DNA of 64,000 nucleotides, from positions 2,728,001-2,792,000 of the forward strand of contig BSBN01000040.1 in assembly GCA_027924645.1 (NCBI GenBank), written 5' to 3'. Shown here one piece after another: positions 35,346 to 47,885 of the stretch. This DNA comes from Cunninghamia lanceolata (lineage: Eukaryota; Streptophyta; Pinopsida; Cupressales; Cupressaceae). The stretch's first letter is position 1. The number at the start of each line of letters is the position of its first letter. Under the pieces are notes generated by a model. It was given only the letters and a program-made list of their open reading frames with translations. It was not told where the DNA came from and did no database searches. A program made the translations under genes and the position numbers.

Positions 35346-38300
35346 TGTCACGTCTCATTTTTTTATGAACAATATGATTAATCTAGCTTAGTGAATAATT
35401 TTCGTGATTGATTTTACTTTAAGTAATTTTGCTTACGTGGATGTAATCATTATGAGTTAATTGATGAAATTTGGAAATTATTTTTAATATAGAATATTGA
35501 TGCAGTGATTTGCTTCAGCTATGTTTTGAGATACTAACATATTGACGTCTAGTTGAGTGCAATTGGATGTAGATACTCGTCGAAGACGAGAGCATGGCTG
35601 AGGTAGAAATGTTCTAGCCACTTGGCAAGAACTAATGGATGGGTTTATCTGATGTAAGCACACACACCACTTAGTTGCATATGCATTATCGAATGGCTTT
35701 AATTGCATTAATGCGTGGTTATTTAATTATCTTTGAATGCATGATGTGATTACTTTAACTCAATATCTTTTCAAAATATGCTCTTTGGGTGTATTGTGTG
35801 TGTGTTATTTAAATAATTAATAAAATAATGCTTTAAGATGTTTGGAAGACAATATGTCTTTAAAATAAATAAATAGATTAAATTATTTATAATTGTGCAA
35901 ATTGTAATGCATTCTCTTTGTGATCATTTAAAAGGATTGTTTAAATTAAAATAGTTAAATAATATTATTATTAGCATTAATATATTTAGAGTTTTTTGAA
36001 AAAAAGAATTATATTCATTTTAATTCCTATCATCTATGCGACAGTAAGATGTAAAAAGAAGATTTTGTTTTCTTTATTGTTTTAAATAAAGCTTTTTGTT
36101 TTTAAATAAAAATATACTATTTTATTATTTAATTTATTCTATCTTTTATTCATGCAAACTAAAAATAAGATCTTCAGTTCTAAACCTAAAAGCAAGATCT
36201 CTAAAAATAAGAAGAGGTAATTTTATTAAAACATAAAGTAGTTCAGATAGTAGGATACCATGAATTGCAGAGAAGAAACTATGATTTGGTAGAGGAAATC
36301 TTCTAGTTTTTGTATGACAAAAGCTTGAAGAAGTTATAGGGCGTTAGAAGAAACAATATTGCATCAGCTACTTCCTTTCATCATTCGCCATCTTCCAGGT
36401 TTTCATCTGGTTATCTTTTGTTTTAAAATGGATGTGACTGATTAAAAATAGTTTCTTTCTAATATGTAATGATCGAATACTTTGTTAAAGCAATCATTTG
36501 TTTTACTAGTCGTCCCTTTATTTACTAAGGAAATCGCTTTCCTTTGCCTGAGACACCCTCTTTTGTAACTTTCTGCCAGTGCATTATGCATCTTAGATTA
36601 GCCTATTTGCTGGTCGTTTACTTTATCATACTAGCCATTTTATTTTCTTGTTCCTCTAACCTTATGCTCTATCTTGGTTGCCTGTGTATTTTGACCTATC
36701 CATTTAATCTGGCCGCTCATGTTTGTTGGTCATTTGACTCATTTATGAGTCGTCCTATCATCTATTTTGTCTAGTCGTTGTTCTTTGTTTTGGCCACTAC
36801 TCTCAACTTAGCCGTCGGCCCTATCTAGTCGTCGACTTCCATGTTGGCCGCCATCCTTTAATTGGCCTATGCCTGTCGATCTGTAATAATCGACCCTTAC
36901 ATATATTGTTGTTGCCAGTCTCAGATTGGTTTGATTGTTTTTAGACTTAAACTCTTAGCTTTCCATGACGTTCGATCTGCTTAAGAAATGACTGTAGTAT
37001 ATGTGTTTTCCCCAACTCTAGACTTTCCATCTAGTTTAATACTTATGAAAACTCTATTTTGCTGTTAGATAATGACTGGTAAATATGATATATCTGCCTT
37101 CCTTCTCTTTATGTTGGTTGAATTAGTGACAAAAAGGTAGGAAATCAACCTTTGTTCTGATTGAACAGTAGTTCTCTAAGTTTTAGATCAAAATATAAAC
37201 TTCCTGTAGCTTTTGTATTTTGATTCCTTGTTTAAACAACAAACCTCTATTTTAGATAAATTATGATTCCTGTAGCGTTACCTATGACTGTATTTACATG
37301 CATGCTAGCTTAGTTGAATAGCAATTATATAAATTGACTTCACTTTCTTGTTAAAATAGTTAAAACCTCCGGTGATAGACAAATTGAAAGTTCTTGTAGT
37401 TGTATTAAAATTGTTAAGAAAATTGTTAATTGTTATCAAACCAAAGAATAGAAAGAATACCTTATAAATCTTATTTCTTGATTGATGTTAAAGGAACGAT
37501 TATTTGTCGATTATTTCATTGTTTTAGCTCTTGTAGCAGCTCCTGTTGCCACAGCAATAGGAGGTCTATTTTCTTATTTTTCATTTGTTTTGGAAAACCT
37601 CATGTCACTGAAATGACAGGAAGGCAAATTTATGAATTAAATTGCTTTAATTGAAAGGTTAAATGAATGAATTGGTGAATTGCTTTATAACATTTATTTT
37701 CTTGTATTTGATGTTGGGAAAAGGGAATGGATTGATTTATTGAACATATTCTTTTAATTCCTTTATTTTATTCCTTTATTGCTTCTTGGGGAAAGAAGTA
37801 GATTTTCATTAGGAATTGTTATTGGGTTACTTTCAGGACTAGGATGCTGAATGTGGATATTCAGAGATGGATTTTTCTCTTTTCAGGAATTGACCTAGTT
37901 ACTTAAATGATTATGCATAATTGAGATGACATTGAAATAGATGTTTATGGTCTAGCAAAACTTATTTATTGATATCTCTGCCTCATCGTGTTGTGAGACA
38001 ATTTGCTTTTCATTACATAGAATTGCACTTTTAGACAACATGCATGCATTAGATGTTCCCTCCTGTAGTTGTTACCAGGTAGCTAGACATTTCGTGCAAG
38101 GCTAGGTTTCCTTCAGTTCAAGAAGGGATCTGGGGAAGTGTAAATACTTCATGGTTGGGTGGAAAAGCACCTGAGTCATGTTCCCGTCTCTTGGCTTGCA
38201 GGTGGTGGACCACTTGGTTCGTGCAACTAGAGAGTGTGTTGATTTGCTATTTATTGATGTCCTTGTTATTGTACCTATTTGAATGTATTATGGCATGTTG

Positions 38301-38584
38301 CCAAAGAATTTATGTATATTGATTCATAAGTGCTTATTACCTGGATTTAGCACGTGAATATGTAAGATGTACTGACATTGAGATTTTATTAATAAGATTA
38401 TCTTTTATTGAGATATTGTGATTAAGCGGATTAATTGCATATTTTTTCTTTGAAAGTTGTATTTAAGTAGATTATTTACTTCTTTTTGACTTTGGTTATT
38501 GCAATGTTATATTTAAGCAGATTATTTACTTTATTTATTTTTGAGTTGGTTTAAATGATTTTACATGATTTGTGAGGCTTTACA
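35346..38584 (+). repeat. Element 3, 3' LTR (3.2 kb)
   Basis: This is collinear with 27308-30535 and ends GGCTTTACA. It is followed by CAAAG at 38585-38589 and by Copia B coding sequence (agaagtttatcatccttgag). Confidence 0.9.
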
Positions 38585-38589
38585 CAAAG
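38585..38589. other. Target site duplication CAAAG, right side of element 3
   Basis: Matches 27303-27307 exactly; Copia B coding sequence continues after it. Confidence 0.9.
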
Positions 38590-39060
38590 AGAAGTTTATC
38601 ATCCTTGAGAAGTGGGATGGTAGAGCTGTTAAGTTTGGAGGTGATGAGTCAGCTAAAATCTGTGGAAAAGGTGTCATAACTATTGATGGAAAGAACAAGA
38701 CTGGGGATGTTCTCTATGTCAAAGGATTATAGCACAATCTTTTCAGTGTTAGTCAGATGTGAAGGAAAGGTTACAATCTTACTTTTCATGCCAACGGTTG
38801 TGAAATCAGGAAGGCAAAATCTAGAAAGCTAGTTGCAGAAGGTATCAAGATAGGTGGTGATATTTATCACTTGAAAGAGGTAAATGGAAGAACATGTCTG
38901 TTGGCTCAATCCAGTGAGTTTTGGTTGTGGCACAAAAGAATGGGACACAACAATTTTGATAATATGGTAAGAATCATCTCTACTCATGTAGTGAGAGATA
39001 TGTCAATGATAATCAAGCCTACAAACACTGTATGCAAGGAATGTCAAATGGGAAAGTAGA
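38585..39060 (+). pseudogene. Copia B protease end and integrase zinc finger
   Basis: Copia B resumes with EKFIILEKWDGRAVKFGGDE, the protease C-terminal part. An HHCC finger follows (WLWHKRMGHNNF ... CKECQMGK). A stop replaces Leu in KGL(Q)HNL at about 38729, and a TGA replaces Cys at about 38759. The corresponding Copia A part is 11080-11553. Confidence 0.85.
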
Positions 39061-39793
39061 CAAAGATAAGTTTTAAAATCAAGGAGTACTCTTCTTCAAA
39101 ACCATTGGAGTTGATTTACACTGACCTATGTGGACCTACAAGAGTAAATAAGGTGAAAGTGAAAGGTATTCTATGTTTCTCATTGATGATTATTCTAGAA
39201 TGACTTGGGTTACCTTCTTAAGAGAAAAATCTAATGCCCTTGATAAGTTTAAAGTTTTCAAAGCTTTGGTTGAAAATGAAATGGATACTAAGATCAAATG
39301 TTTAAGGTCAGATAGAGGAGGTGAGTTTACTTCAAATGAATTTGAAAAGTTTTGTGAAGATCATGGTATTAGGAGGCATTTGTCTGCTCCTAGAACCCTT
39401 CAGCAAAATGGGGTAGTGGAAAGGAAGAATAGGACTATGCAAGAAATGTTTAGGGCAATGTTGAAAGATGCAGAGCTGCCTGATATATAATGGAAGGAAG
39501 TAATTCACATTGTTGTCTATATAACTAACATAGTGCAATTAAGGGTCAAAAACACAAAGACCTCTTATGAGTTGTGGTATGGAAGACCTCCCACTATCAG
39601 ATACTTCAGGATCTTTGGCAGCAAATGCTATATCAGAAGAGATGAAGAAGACCTAGGAAAGTTTGATTCAAGATATGATGAAGGAAGCTTTCTTGGTTAC
39701 TCAACCAGAAACAAGGCCTATAGATTCTACAACAAAAGGTTAGGAAAGATGATTGAAATGACAAATGTCAAAGTAGATGAAGACTTGTATTAG
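39061..39793 (+). pseudogene. Copia B integrase core
   Basis: The core shows YTDLCGPTRV (first Asp), FLIDDYSRMTWVTFLREKS, CLRSDRGGEFTSNEFEKFC (second Asp) and QQNGVVERKNRTMQEM (Glu). A frame change near 39150 and a TAA at 39487 break it. The end has SYELWYGRPPTIRYFRIFG and FLGYSTRNKAYRFYN. It is better preserved than the Copia A integrase. Confidence 0.85.
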
Positions 39794-41130
39794 ATCTCAC
39801 AAGATTCATAAGACACTGGATCTGATATCTTTCCTTGCATTGAAGATGAAGAAGAAGAAGTGAAAGAAGAAAAGGAACAAGAACCACAGCAAATGCCTAA
39901 GACCCCAGCAAAGTAAGTTCAAAAGAATTACTCAGCAAAACAGATCATTGGAGACAAGAGTGAAGGTGTGCAAAAAAGGAGAAGGTTTTCCAAGACACAT
40001 GAGCAAGCGAACTTGTGTATGTTATCAAAAGTAGAACTTAAGACCTTTGCTGAAGCCAACAAGGATGATAGATGGATAAAGGCTATGGAAGAAGAATTGG
40101 ATCATATTAAGAAGAATCAAACATGGGAATTGGTTCCTAGACTAGCAAACAAGAATATTTTAGGAACAAAATGGGTGTTCTAGAACAAACTAAATGAAGA
40201 AGGTGAAGTTGTAAGGAACAAAGCAAGACTAGTATGCAAAGGATACACTCAAGTAGAAGGCATTGATTTTGAGGAGACTTTTGCTCCAGTAGCAAGGATG
40301 GAGGCAATAAGAATGTTCCTTGCTCTTGCTACTCATAAGAACTTCAAAGTATATTGGATGGATGTCAAGTCAACATTTCTTAATGGTGACTTAGAAGAAG
40401 TATACATTGAACAACTAGATGGTTTCCAGATATCAGAAGATCTAGACATGGTATGCAGACTCAAAAAGGCTTTGTATGGTCTCAAGCAAGAACCTAGGGC
40501 TTGGTATGCAAGATTAAACAAGTACTTACTTCAATAGGTCTTCAAAAAATGTACTACAAATAGTAATTTATTTATATAAAGGAAGAAGGAGACATAATTT
40601 TGATAGTCGCAGTATATGTTGATGACATCATCTTTGGTGGAGATGATGATATGTGTAAAAGGTTTGCAGAGGAGATGCAAAAAGAATTTGAGATGTCTAT
40701 GATTGGTGAAATGTCTTTCTTCCTTGGACTTCAAATCTCCCAGCTAGATGGTGGTATCTTTATTTCTCAAGCTAAGTATGTCAAAGAATTGTTGAAAATT
40801 TTTGGTATGGAGGATTCAAAACTAGTGAGTACTCCCATGGTCATTGGATGTCACTTGAGCAAAGATGATGAGTCTCCAGAGGTGGATCAGACTATCTATA
40901 GGTCTATGATTGGAGCATTGTTGTACTTGACTACTTCTAGACCTGACATTATGCATGCAATATATGTGGTTGCTAGATATCAAGCCAATCCAAATCAAAC
41001 ACATGAGAACGTAGTAAAAAGGATATTTAGATACTTGAAAGGAACTCCAGACTATGGTCTATCCTATCAAAAAGGTAATGACTTTGATTTGAGTGCATAC
41101 ACTGATGTTGACTGGGCTGGTTGTGTTGAT
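39794..41130 (+). pseudogene. Copia B reverse transcriptase
   Basis: After an acidic linker come [84 protein letters not shown] and an intact catalytic box YVDDIIFGG at about 40615. Next are FFLGLQISQLDGGIFISQAK and YRSMIGALLYLTTSRPDIM. A stop at 40180 (WVF then TAG), one at about 40535 and an insertion near 40560 break the frame. Confidence 0.88.
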
Positions 41131-41500
41131 GATAGGAAGAAAATTGGTTTCATGGCAAAGCAAGAAGCAAGATCTAGTGTCCTTATCAACTATAAAGGTA
41201 GAGTATATTACAACAGCCTCCTGCTGTACCTAAGTGTTGTGGATGAAGAAAACTCTAAAGGATATCAAGGTATTGTATGATGAGCCTATTCCTATTTTGT
41301 GTGACATTACAAGTGCTACCAATATTTCCAAGAATCCAGTGATGCATTCTAGAACCAAGCATATAGCAATCAGGTATCACTTTTTGAGAGAGAAGGTTGT
41401 AGATAAGGAAGTCAAGTTGGAATATATTCCAACAAAGGATCAAATGGTAGATATCTTTACAAAGGCTCTTGTAAAGGACACCTTTGAGGATCTCTGACAG
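41131..41500 (+). pseudogene. Copia B RNase H, with internal deletion
   Basis: It starts DVDWAGCVDDRKKIGFMAKQ, where Copia A still has sequence between the two halves (about 23440-23490), so some 40 bases are lost here. IPILCDITSATNISKNP, HSRTKHIAIRYHFLREKV and DQMVDIFTKALVKDTFEDL follow, in another frame from about 41234. Confidence 0.85.
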
Positions 41501-41784
41501 AAGTTAGGGGTAACTGCCCCTCCATCTTACTAAAGATGCATAGTGATGCATCTGTGTAGGGGGAGTTAATGTTATATCTTTGTTTCCTGGATTGATGATA
41601 GCTACCTCTCAGGGGGAGTAGGTAGTGGTCACTAATGATAGGGGGAGTTTGTTTGTTACAAAAATAAGTTATATCCTAAAGAAGAATGTGAAGATGTATG
41701 GTTGCTAATGAGCTGATGGTTGTTGCCCTTTGTCCTTGATGTCAAAGGGGGAGAAATGTGCAAGTATTTGTTGCCATCAATGCC

Positions 41785-41796
41785 AAAGGGGGAGAT
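41785..41796 (+). promoter_or_regulatory. Copia B polypurine tract
   Basis: aaagggggagat, identical to the tract at 24121, precedes the 3' LTR start TGTTAACACAC. Confidence 0.8.
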
Positions 41797-43688
41797 TGTT
41801 AACACACATATGGTTCCTATGGTTGTATTATTTGTCATTGATGTCAACACTATCACAAGGTTGTCATTGATGTCAACACTATAATGAATGTGTAATAGTG
41901 TTCATAGTTGGATGTCATGCTCCTGAAGAAGATACATTGAGATGGAAATTAGAAGTTCATATCATGCCTTGTTCATTGCAAAATTGAGTATGAGTTATAT
42001 TCAGATGGGAATTAGAAGCATCAAGAAGACACATTGATATGGGAATTAGAAGTACTAATATATGGTACTAATGGACTAAGATATTTTGTATGCTCTCTTC
42101 TACTATCCCTAGGAATGCATGTGTTAATGCAAAGAAGATGCAGTCTGTGGAAGTTGGTGATAGTCTATGTTTCAGAATAACCACCTTTGAAGACTGTCTG
42201 AGAAATTGCTCAGCATTTTCATCAGTTTGGTTTTGGGCCCTTGCAGATTGGAATATAACCTAATATAATGATAAATCTTGCATATTCCAAATTTTATGAT
42301 GTTTGGACTACCAAAAGTATGTTTTGCAAAAGATAGAGTGAAGACAGTGTTTGTTCTAGGAAGACAATCACTACATGGAAGAAGGATTCTCTGCATTCCT
42401 CCACATTTGTAGATTTGGCTATGTAGTTTTGAAGGTATGTTAAGATTCTAGTGAGGATGATAATTCTAGAGATTTAGATCATTTACCCTTCCGCTATGAA
42501 AGTTGTGCATGATAGAGTACCGACATATGTTCTGGAAAACGAAGCCAATGTTGAAGGTTTATTGGAATGCTCTGCATTCCTCCACAAATGAATGATTGCC
42601 CTTTCAGCTTTGAAGAAATGGTTCTAGATGTGTATTATATGCTTCTCTTCATTTTCAAGGTTCCTGGTGGTCCACAGCCTAGTTTTTCAAATGACAGCAT
42701 GTTGCAGTGTGTTTCGGATGATAGAGTGTTCTTAGAGTTAATGATTAAAGCTATGTGGCACAATTCTTTGATGTGTTGTCACAAAGGATTGTTTTGGGAT
42801 GTTTTATGAGTCATGTGGACTCATCTAGATAAGTTTCATGAAGATCTTTCTTGTTTCCAGTACCACACAAGGTTTTTTAGGTTGATGTCCCTGTTATACT
42901 TCAAGTCTTCATGTGTTTTCCTTACAGTTGTCTTATTTCCAAATGAGTGGAGTGTGTAGATGTAATTCCTTGGTGTTTGAAGCTGTGAAGGGTGTTTTAG
43001 ACCTAGTTAAGCAAGTGTTGGGGTCTGCAAGGCTTGGATCTTCTGCTGGTGTAACGTGTGTGTTCACTTAGAACCTATCTTCTACACGTTTCATATTATG
43101 TGTTGTTTGGCTAACTTGTAAATGTATTATTCATGTTGTATCTAGCTGACAAGCAATGTAATCAATGTAATATCATGTATAAATAGTGAATCAAAGTGAG
43201 TGAGGTGAGATATGATTGCAAGTTAATTAAAAGGGTTCGCAAGCAGATAAAACGTAGAATAAATGCATTATTGATGTGCAACTGAAGGAGAAAGAGCAAA
43301 TGTTGTTGATGCTGTCTAGATTCATCTTGATGAAATATTTGGGGCAGTGATCAAGTATAGAGTGTGCCTAACTGATCAGATCTTTAGAAGAAAGTGTAAG
43401 GAGGTAGAAGTGTAATCATCAAAAGTGTTCAAGCTTCAATGTCAGTTTTTAGATAGTAGAAAGATTGTCATACTGTAATTTGTTGTGTGTTCTCATTTCA
43501 GAGAGTAGAAGCTTCCTTGGGAGTGACCCTAAATCAAAGTTACTTAGAGAGTAGCAGCTTCTTTGGGTTAAAGCCCCTAAAACAAAGTTATTGTTTGAGT
43601 TTCATATATCTAGTGTTATGTTTTGATGTGCATTGTGCTATTCTTACATGTTGATATTGTGATGCTTAAGATTTAATCTGCTCTAGAT
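41797..43688 (+). repeat. Copia B 3' LTR, main part
   Basis: It is collinear with 24133 to about 26072. It is interrupted by element 4, and the remaining 81 bases are at 49432-49512. It carries a local duplication near 41830-41880 (tttgtcattgatgtcaacact appears twice). Confidence 0.85.
43684..43688. other. Probable target site duplication of element 4, left (TAGAT)
   Basis: The right counterpart at 49432-49436 is CGGAT, and the undisturbed LTR at about 26069 has CGGAT. The two differences are transitions, as expected at a methylated CG. Confidence 0.55.
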
Positions 43689-44110
43689 TGTTAGTGTAGG
43701 TTTCTATTCATTTTTATAAGGTTTTTCCTACAAATTTATTTAAGCTTGCTTAGGTTAATAAAGCATGTTTTATTAGGTGAGAGGATTATAAGGTGTCACC
43801 TTCCTACATGTGAGCATCCATTAACTATCTTGGGAAGATACTTTGTTATCTTTAGTCTGATAGATGGTTGCTCCTCATTGGTCGGTGTTGCCACCTCCTT
43901 GCTCTCCTTGGTCTATATAAGCATGCTACCTAGCTTGTATTTTCATTCAATATTAGAGATAGTTATCTGATGCTATTTTTCCATTCGAGTATTTCACATC
44001 ACTCTATTGGTATCATTATTATACTATTTCAATTGCTTTTGCATTTACAGTTTACGTTTCTAACTCTTTCAATTGATTCTAGGTTATAATCTATTTTACG
44101 GATTCTAACA
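43689..44110 (+). repeat. Element 4, 5' LTR
   Basis: TGTTAGTGTAGG ... GGATTCTAACA. It contains ctatataagcatgc (about 43912), a likely TATA box, also present in the 3' LTR at about 49236. Confidence 0.88.
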
Positions 44111-44122
44111 TGGTATCAGAGC
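44111..44122 (+). promoter_or_regulatory. Element 4 primer binding site
   Basis: TGGTATCAGAGC follows the 5' LTR with no gap; it is the plant initiator tRNA-Met complement. Confidence 0.88.
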
Positions 44123-45465
44123 AAGTTTTGTAAGGTTAGATTCTTTGTAGAGATCTTGCAAAATCATGTATGCTCTTCTCTTGCATTTTTGAATGATCTA
44201 GAGAATCAGAAATGATTTATGAAGATCTAGTAATCTTGTTTTTGCATGTATGAGATCTAGGTGATTACAGCATCTTTAGGTAGTTTGGCAGCATTTCTTA
44301 CTTTTCCATTGCATCTGAGAGGCTCTTGAAAGTCATTTTTAGCTTTCATTTCACTCATTTTGGAGATTGTTGGCCATACCTGCAAACAAGGGTTTTGAAG
44401 CTTGCATATTTTGTGTTTTCATCAAAATTGTAGGTTGCAGCATGCCTTTGCTTGTCTTAGGTAGTTGATTATGCTTTTGCATGTCGTTTTTGGTTGTTCG
44501 GCCCATTTTTTATTGCTAAAGGCATTTGTTTTACATTAGATCTACATCTTCTATACATCAGCAAGAAAAATGCCTTCTGGGTTTTGTTCACAGCATTGAA
44601 AAACTATCTGGGTATCTTTTATTTTTTGCATGCAGTCTGTATATTTTGTAGAAAGGAACTTAGAAAGCTACAACAGCACCCCTCTCCGTTGGCAGTTGCA
44701 GATTTGGAGGCAGTTTTCAAATGCTCCGTTCTTTCTCATACAGACTCTGTTTCTCAAGAATTTTTTTTTTATTTTGGTTATTTTTTCGTGTTCTATGCAC
44801 TAGTGCATATGTTTTTTATTTTGATGTAGAAAATTTCTAGAAATTGCATATTCTCAGTCATGACACTACCAGGGATAACTTTAAGAAACCCCCCTAAAAA
44901 AATATAAAATCCTGGCGAATCCTAGCTAAGTGCTATAATTTTCCTGGTGTATCTTACTTTTTTTTTTAAATATTAATTTTCTTGGCGAATCTACGCATAT
45001 TTTAGAAATTGTTAAAAAATCTTGGCAAATCCTAATGAATAATTAGTAAAAAAAATAATTACAATGGCGAATCCTAGCGAATAACCACTAAAGAAAATAA
45101 TTACAATGGTAAATCTTTCCTTTAAAAATTTGCATAGTTGATCCGTGCAGTCCCCCTATATATATTTTTGTTTTTTGTAATGTTGAAGTAGGGGTCTCGG
45201 GGTGGTAGCCACTAGCGAGATCAAGGGACGGCACCCCTTGCGAAGGTCAAGGACCAGGTCTAACCATAAAAATTTAAATATTTAAAATTCTAACTTAATT
45301 GATTAATTATAAATAAACTCTATATTTAACCATCTCTCTAAGGCAATTTAAAATGATAAACTAATTCAATAGAATAATAAAAGAAAATTCATTACACTAA
45401 CCCTTAAAAAGAATTAAGGGAATAAAATATAAGTCCCTTCATATTTGAAAATAATAAATATTTAA

Positions 45466-45760
45466 AACTACATGGAATAATAAAATCCAAAAATAAATAA
45501 TTATTTATTTCTAAATCTTATTCAAATACTATCATGAAGCACTAATAAAATATAAAAAAATAATAAAGCATAATACTCCATTAAAAGCTCAAGTTAGCTA
45601 CATTTTAAAACCATGGAATAATAAAATCCAAAAATAAATAATTATTTATTTCTAAATCTTAGTCAAATACTATCATGCAGTAATAAAATATAAAAATAAT
45701 AATAAAGCACAATACTCCATTAAAAGCTCAAGTTAGCTACATTTTAAAACAATAATAAAG
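45466..45760. repeat. Direct duplication of about 145 bp
   Basis: The stretch catggaataataaaatccaa through aagctcaagttagctacatt at about 45472 is repeated from about 45613, with a third partial copy (aataaagcacaatactcc) near 45752. Confidence 0.8.
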
Positions 45761-46302
45761 CACAATACTCCATTAAAAATTCAAGTTATCTACATTTTAT
45801 GAGCTAAATATGAAACTTCTATTATATTTAAAACTTGCTAAAACAATAAACTAGTATACAAATACTTTTCTTTCTACCTAATCCTTTCATTTTTCCTAAT
45901 TGTAAAATGATTTTTAAATGTGAATTGAGAAACCCATTTCTCACCTCCTCCATTTTGATGGGCTTCTCTATTTATTTTGTTTATCTATCTTATTAATTTT
46001 GTTTATTTGCAAAAGGTTAACATTATTTTTAAATGGTTTATTTATTTGAACCAATGTTGGCATTATTGCATATATGAGGGGGGAGATTTAAAAGTTTCAT
46101 ATTATTTGCATGGCCATGCATGATTCCAAATGAAGGAGGAGAAATTATTTATTTTATTTTGAAAAAATTTATTTGTACTAGATCTACATAAATGATTTGA
46201 ATACAAATGGTTTTATTGGCAAAAAAAATTGTCTTATCATATAGGATTTTTGATATTTATCCTACAATTTATATTTATAGATTTTATAGGATTATATCTA
46301 AA

Positions 46303-46304
<2 letters not shown>

Positions 46305-46346
<42 letters not shown>
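46305..46346. repeat. (AT)n microsatellite
   Basis: About 21 uninterrupted AT dinucleotides. The small open frame crossing it is accidental. Confidence 0.95.
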
Positions 46347-46349
<3 letters not shown>

Positions 46350-47286
46350 TTTTCTCTTAAAAATTTTAAGAGATAAAAAAAATCATAGATGTTTCTCTTT
46401 TAAAAAAAGTTAAAACATTTTTTTTTTGTTTTAAATATGATGATAAGAGGGATTAGGGCCAACATGCCATAACCAAAATGTTACAAATTTTTTTTAATTT
46501 ATTTAATTTTGTTCTCTATTTTTTTTATTTCCATAAAACTAAGATTTTTTTATCATAAATTTAATTTCAATCTAAAACTGGTAATGAAATCTATAAATGC
46601 AATTTTGTGCATAAATAACAATATGTTTATCAAATTAAACTAAACACTAAATCAAATTAAAAAAGAGTAAATTTGCACCTTATAGTTTGTCTGTGTAGGG
46701 GCCTTTGTGAGATTTGGATCAACAAACTGGTATTGGATTTGGAACTATGCTTGAATCTGTGAGACTGATCACTAACATTATAAACAGGCTCTCGATCAAT
46801 TGTTCACAATGAATCTGCAACTAGAAGGGATGTTGCAGGCTATGTTGCCTATCCTCTACTGGTGATCGTGCTACTGTGATTGGATTTTTCTTTCCAGTGA
46901 TAAGATGGCTCCGTGCTTGGTACCTTAGCTTAGGGTTTATTATGACTTTCATTTTAGTTAGGCGAGAAAGAAATTCTGGGCCTCACCAAACATTTTAAAA
47001 AGCATGTGCTTATGGCCCTCGGAATTAAATAAGAGCCGTGAGATCAAATTCATAATCAATAGCAATAAACAAAAGCCATTCTTAAAGAGAAAATAACCCT
47101 AAAACTACATAATAATTTATTAGTAAAGGCCAATATTGTCCCAAAATTAATGGCAGGAATATCATATTACTGGCGAATATGATTAAGATGTATAATTATA
47201 ATAAACTACTGGTGAACCATATTTAATCACGCATCGTTTACATGGCAAAATCATTCAACTTATTAGTTTAAAATAATAATGCTTTG

Positions 47287-47495
47287 GCGAATTAATTAAT
47301 ACTAATTAATTTTTTGTAAAAATGGGTTGATTTAGTCCCCTTTGTAGCCTAAACTATTTGCCATTTTTGGAGGCGTCTATTTCAGCTATGGCAAATTAAT
47401 TAATACTAATTAATTTTTTGTAAAAATGGGGCTTTTTAGTCCCCTTTGTAGCCTAAACTATTCACCATTTTCGGAGGCCTCTATTTCAACTATTC
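47287..47495. repeat. Direct duplication of about 106 bp
   Basis: Two copies share gcgaattaattaatactaat or gcaaattaattaatac, then ttttttgtaaaaatggg, then agtcccctttgtagcctaaa and ggaggc(g/c)tctatttca. Confidence 0.85.
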
Positions 47496-47885
47496 GCCAC
47501 TAAAAAAATCCATGGACACTACACAATTCTCATTTTGGGGACTTCGAAGAAGCATAACTTTTGCATAAAAGCTCAGAACGAGGTGATTCATTTTTGAATG
47601 TGCATGTTTTTTCATGTACCTTGCAGTGGTGCTGTTTATTTCACTAGATATTGTGCCAAAGTTGTATTTTCAACATATGCTCCTTTTGAGGGTTTGTAAT
47701 AGCATTGAGATCAAGTCCACTCAGTATTTCTTTCTGGTGGAAATTGTAATTGCACTAAATATAAAGTTTCAAATCAAATTTTCTTGAGGGGGTTCTTTGA
47801 TTGAGTGGAAAAGGGGGGGTGTCTTATGTGCTCTCCTTGAGTCACATCTTTTATGGAGTTATTGTAATCATTTTGGGGCTTCATC

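Larger units (their letters stand above)
27308..38584 (+). mobile_element. Element 3: Tekay/Del-like chromovirus (Ty3/Gypsy)
   Basis: It is a full-length element: two LTRs of 3228 and 3239 bp, CAAAG target duplications, initiator-Met PBS, gag, protease, RT, RNase H, integrase, C-terminal chromodomain and a polypurine tract. Domain order and the chromodomain place it among chromoviruses, and the very long LTRs fit the Tekay/Del lineage. The pol part is one reading frame from about 31860 to the stop at 35140, broken mainly by premature stops, many of them TAG. That fits cytosine-methylation decay rather than rearrangement. Confidence 0.9.
44860..47600. other. Element 4 central non-coding region with tggcgaat words
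   Basis: No domain is found. The word tggcgaat occurs at 44913, 44983, 45065, 47171 and 47285, with decayed variants between, and its reverse complement attcgcca at 47492. A short GC-richer island lies at 45180-45260 (ctcggggtggtagccac). Two direct duplications are marked separately. The clustering of the word at both flanks of an AT-rich middle suggests an inserted unit, but no clean ends are visible. Confidence 0.4.

Noticed and set aside
46207..46413. Open frame across the (AT)n tract
   Set aside because: The middle is a run of Ile-Tyr codons from the microsatellite, with no conserved flanks.
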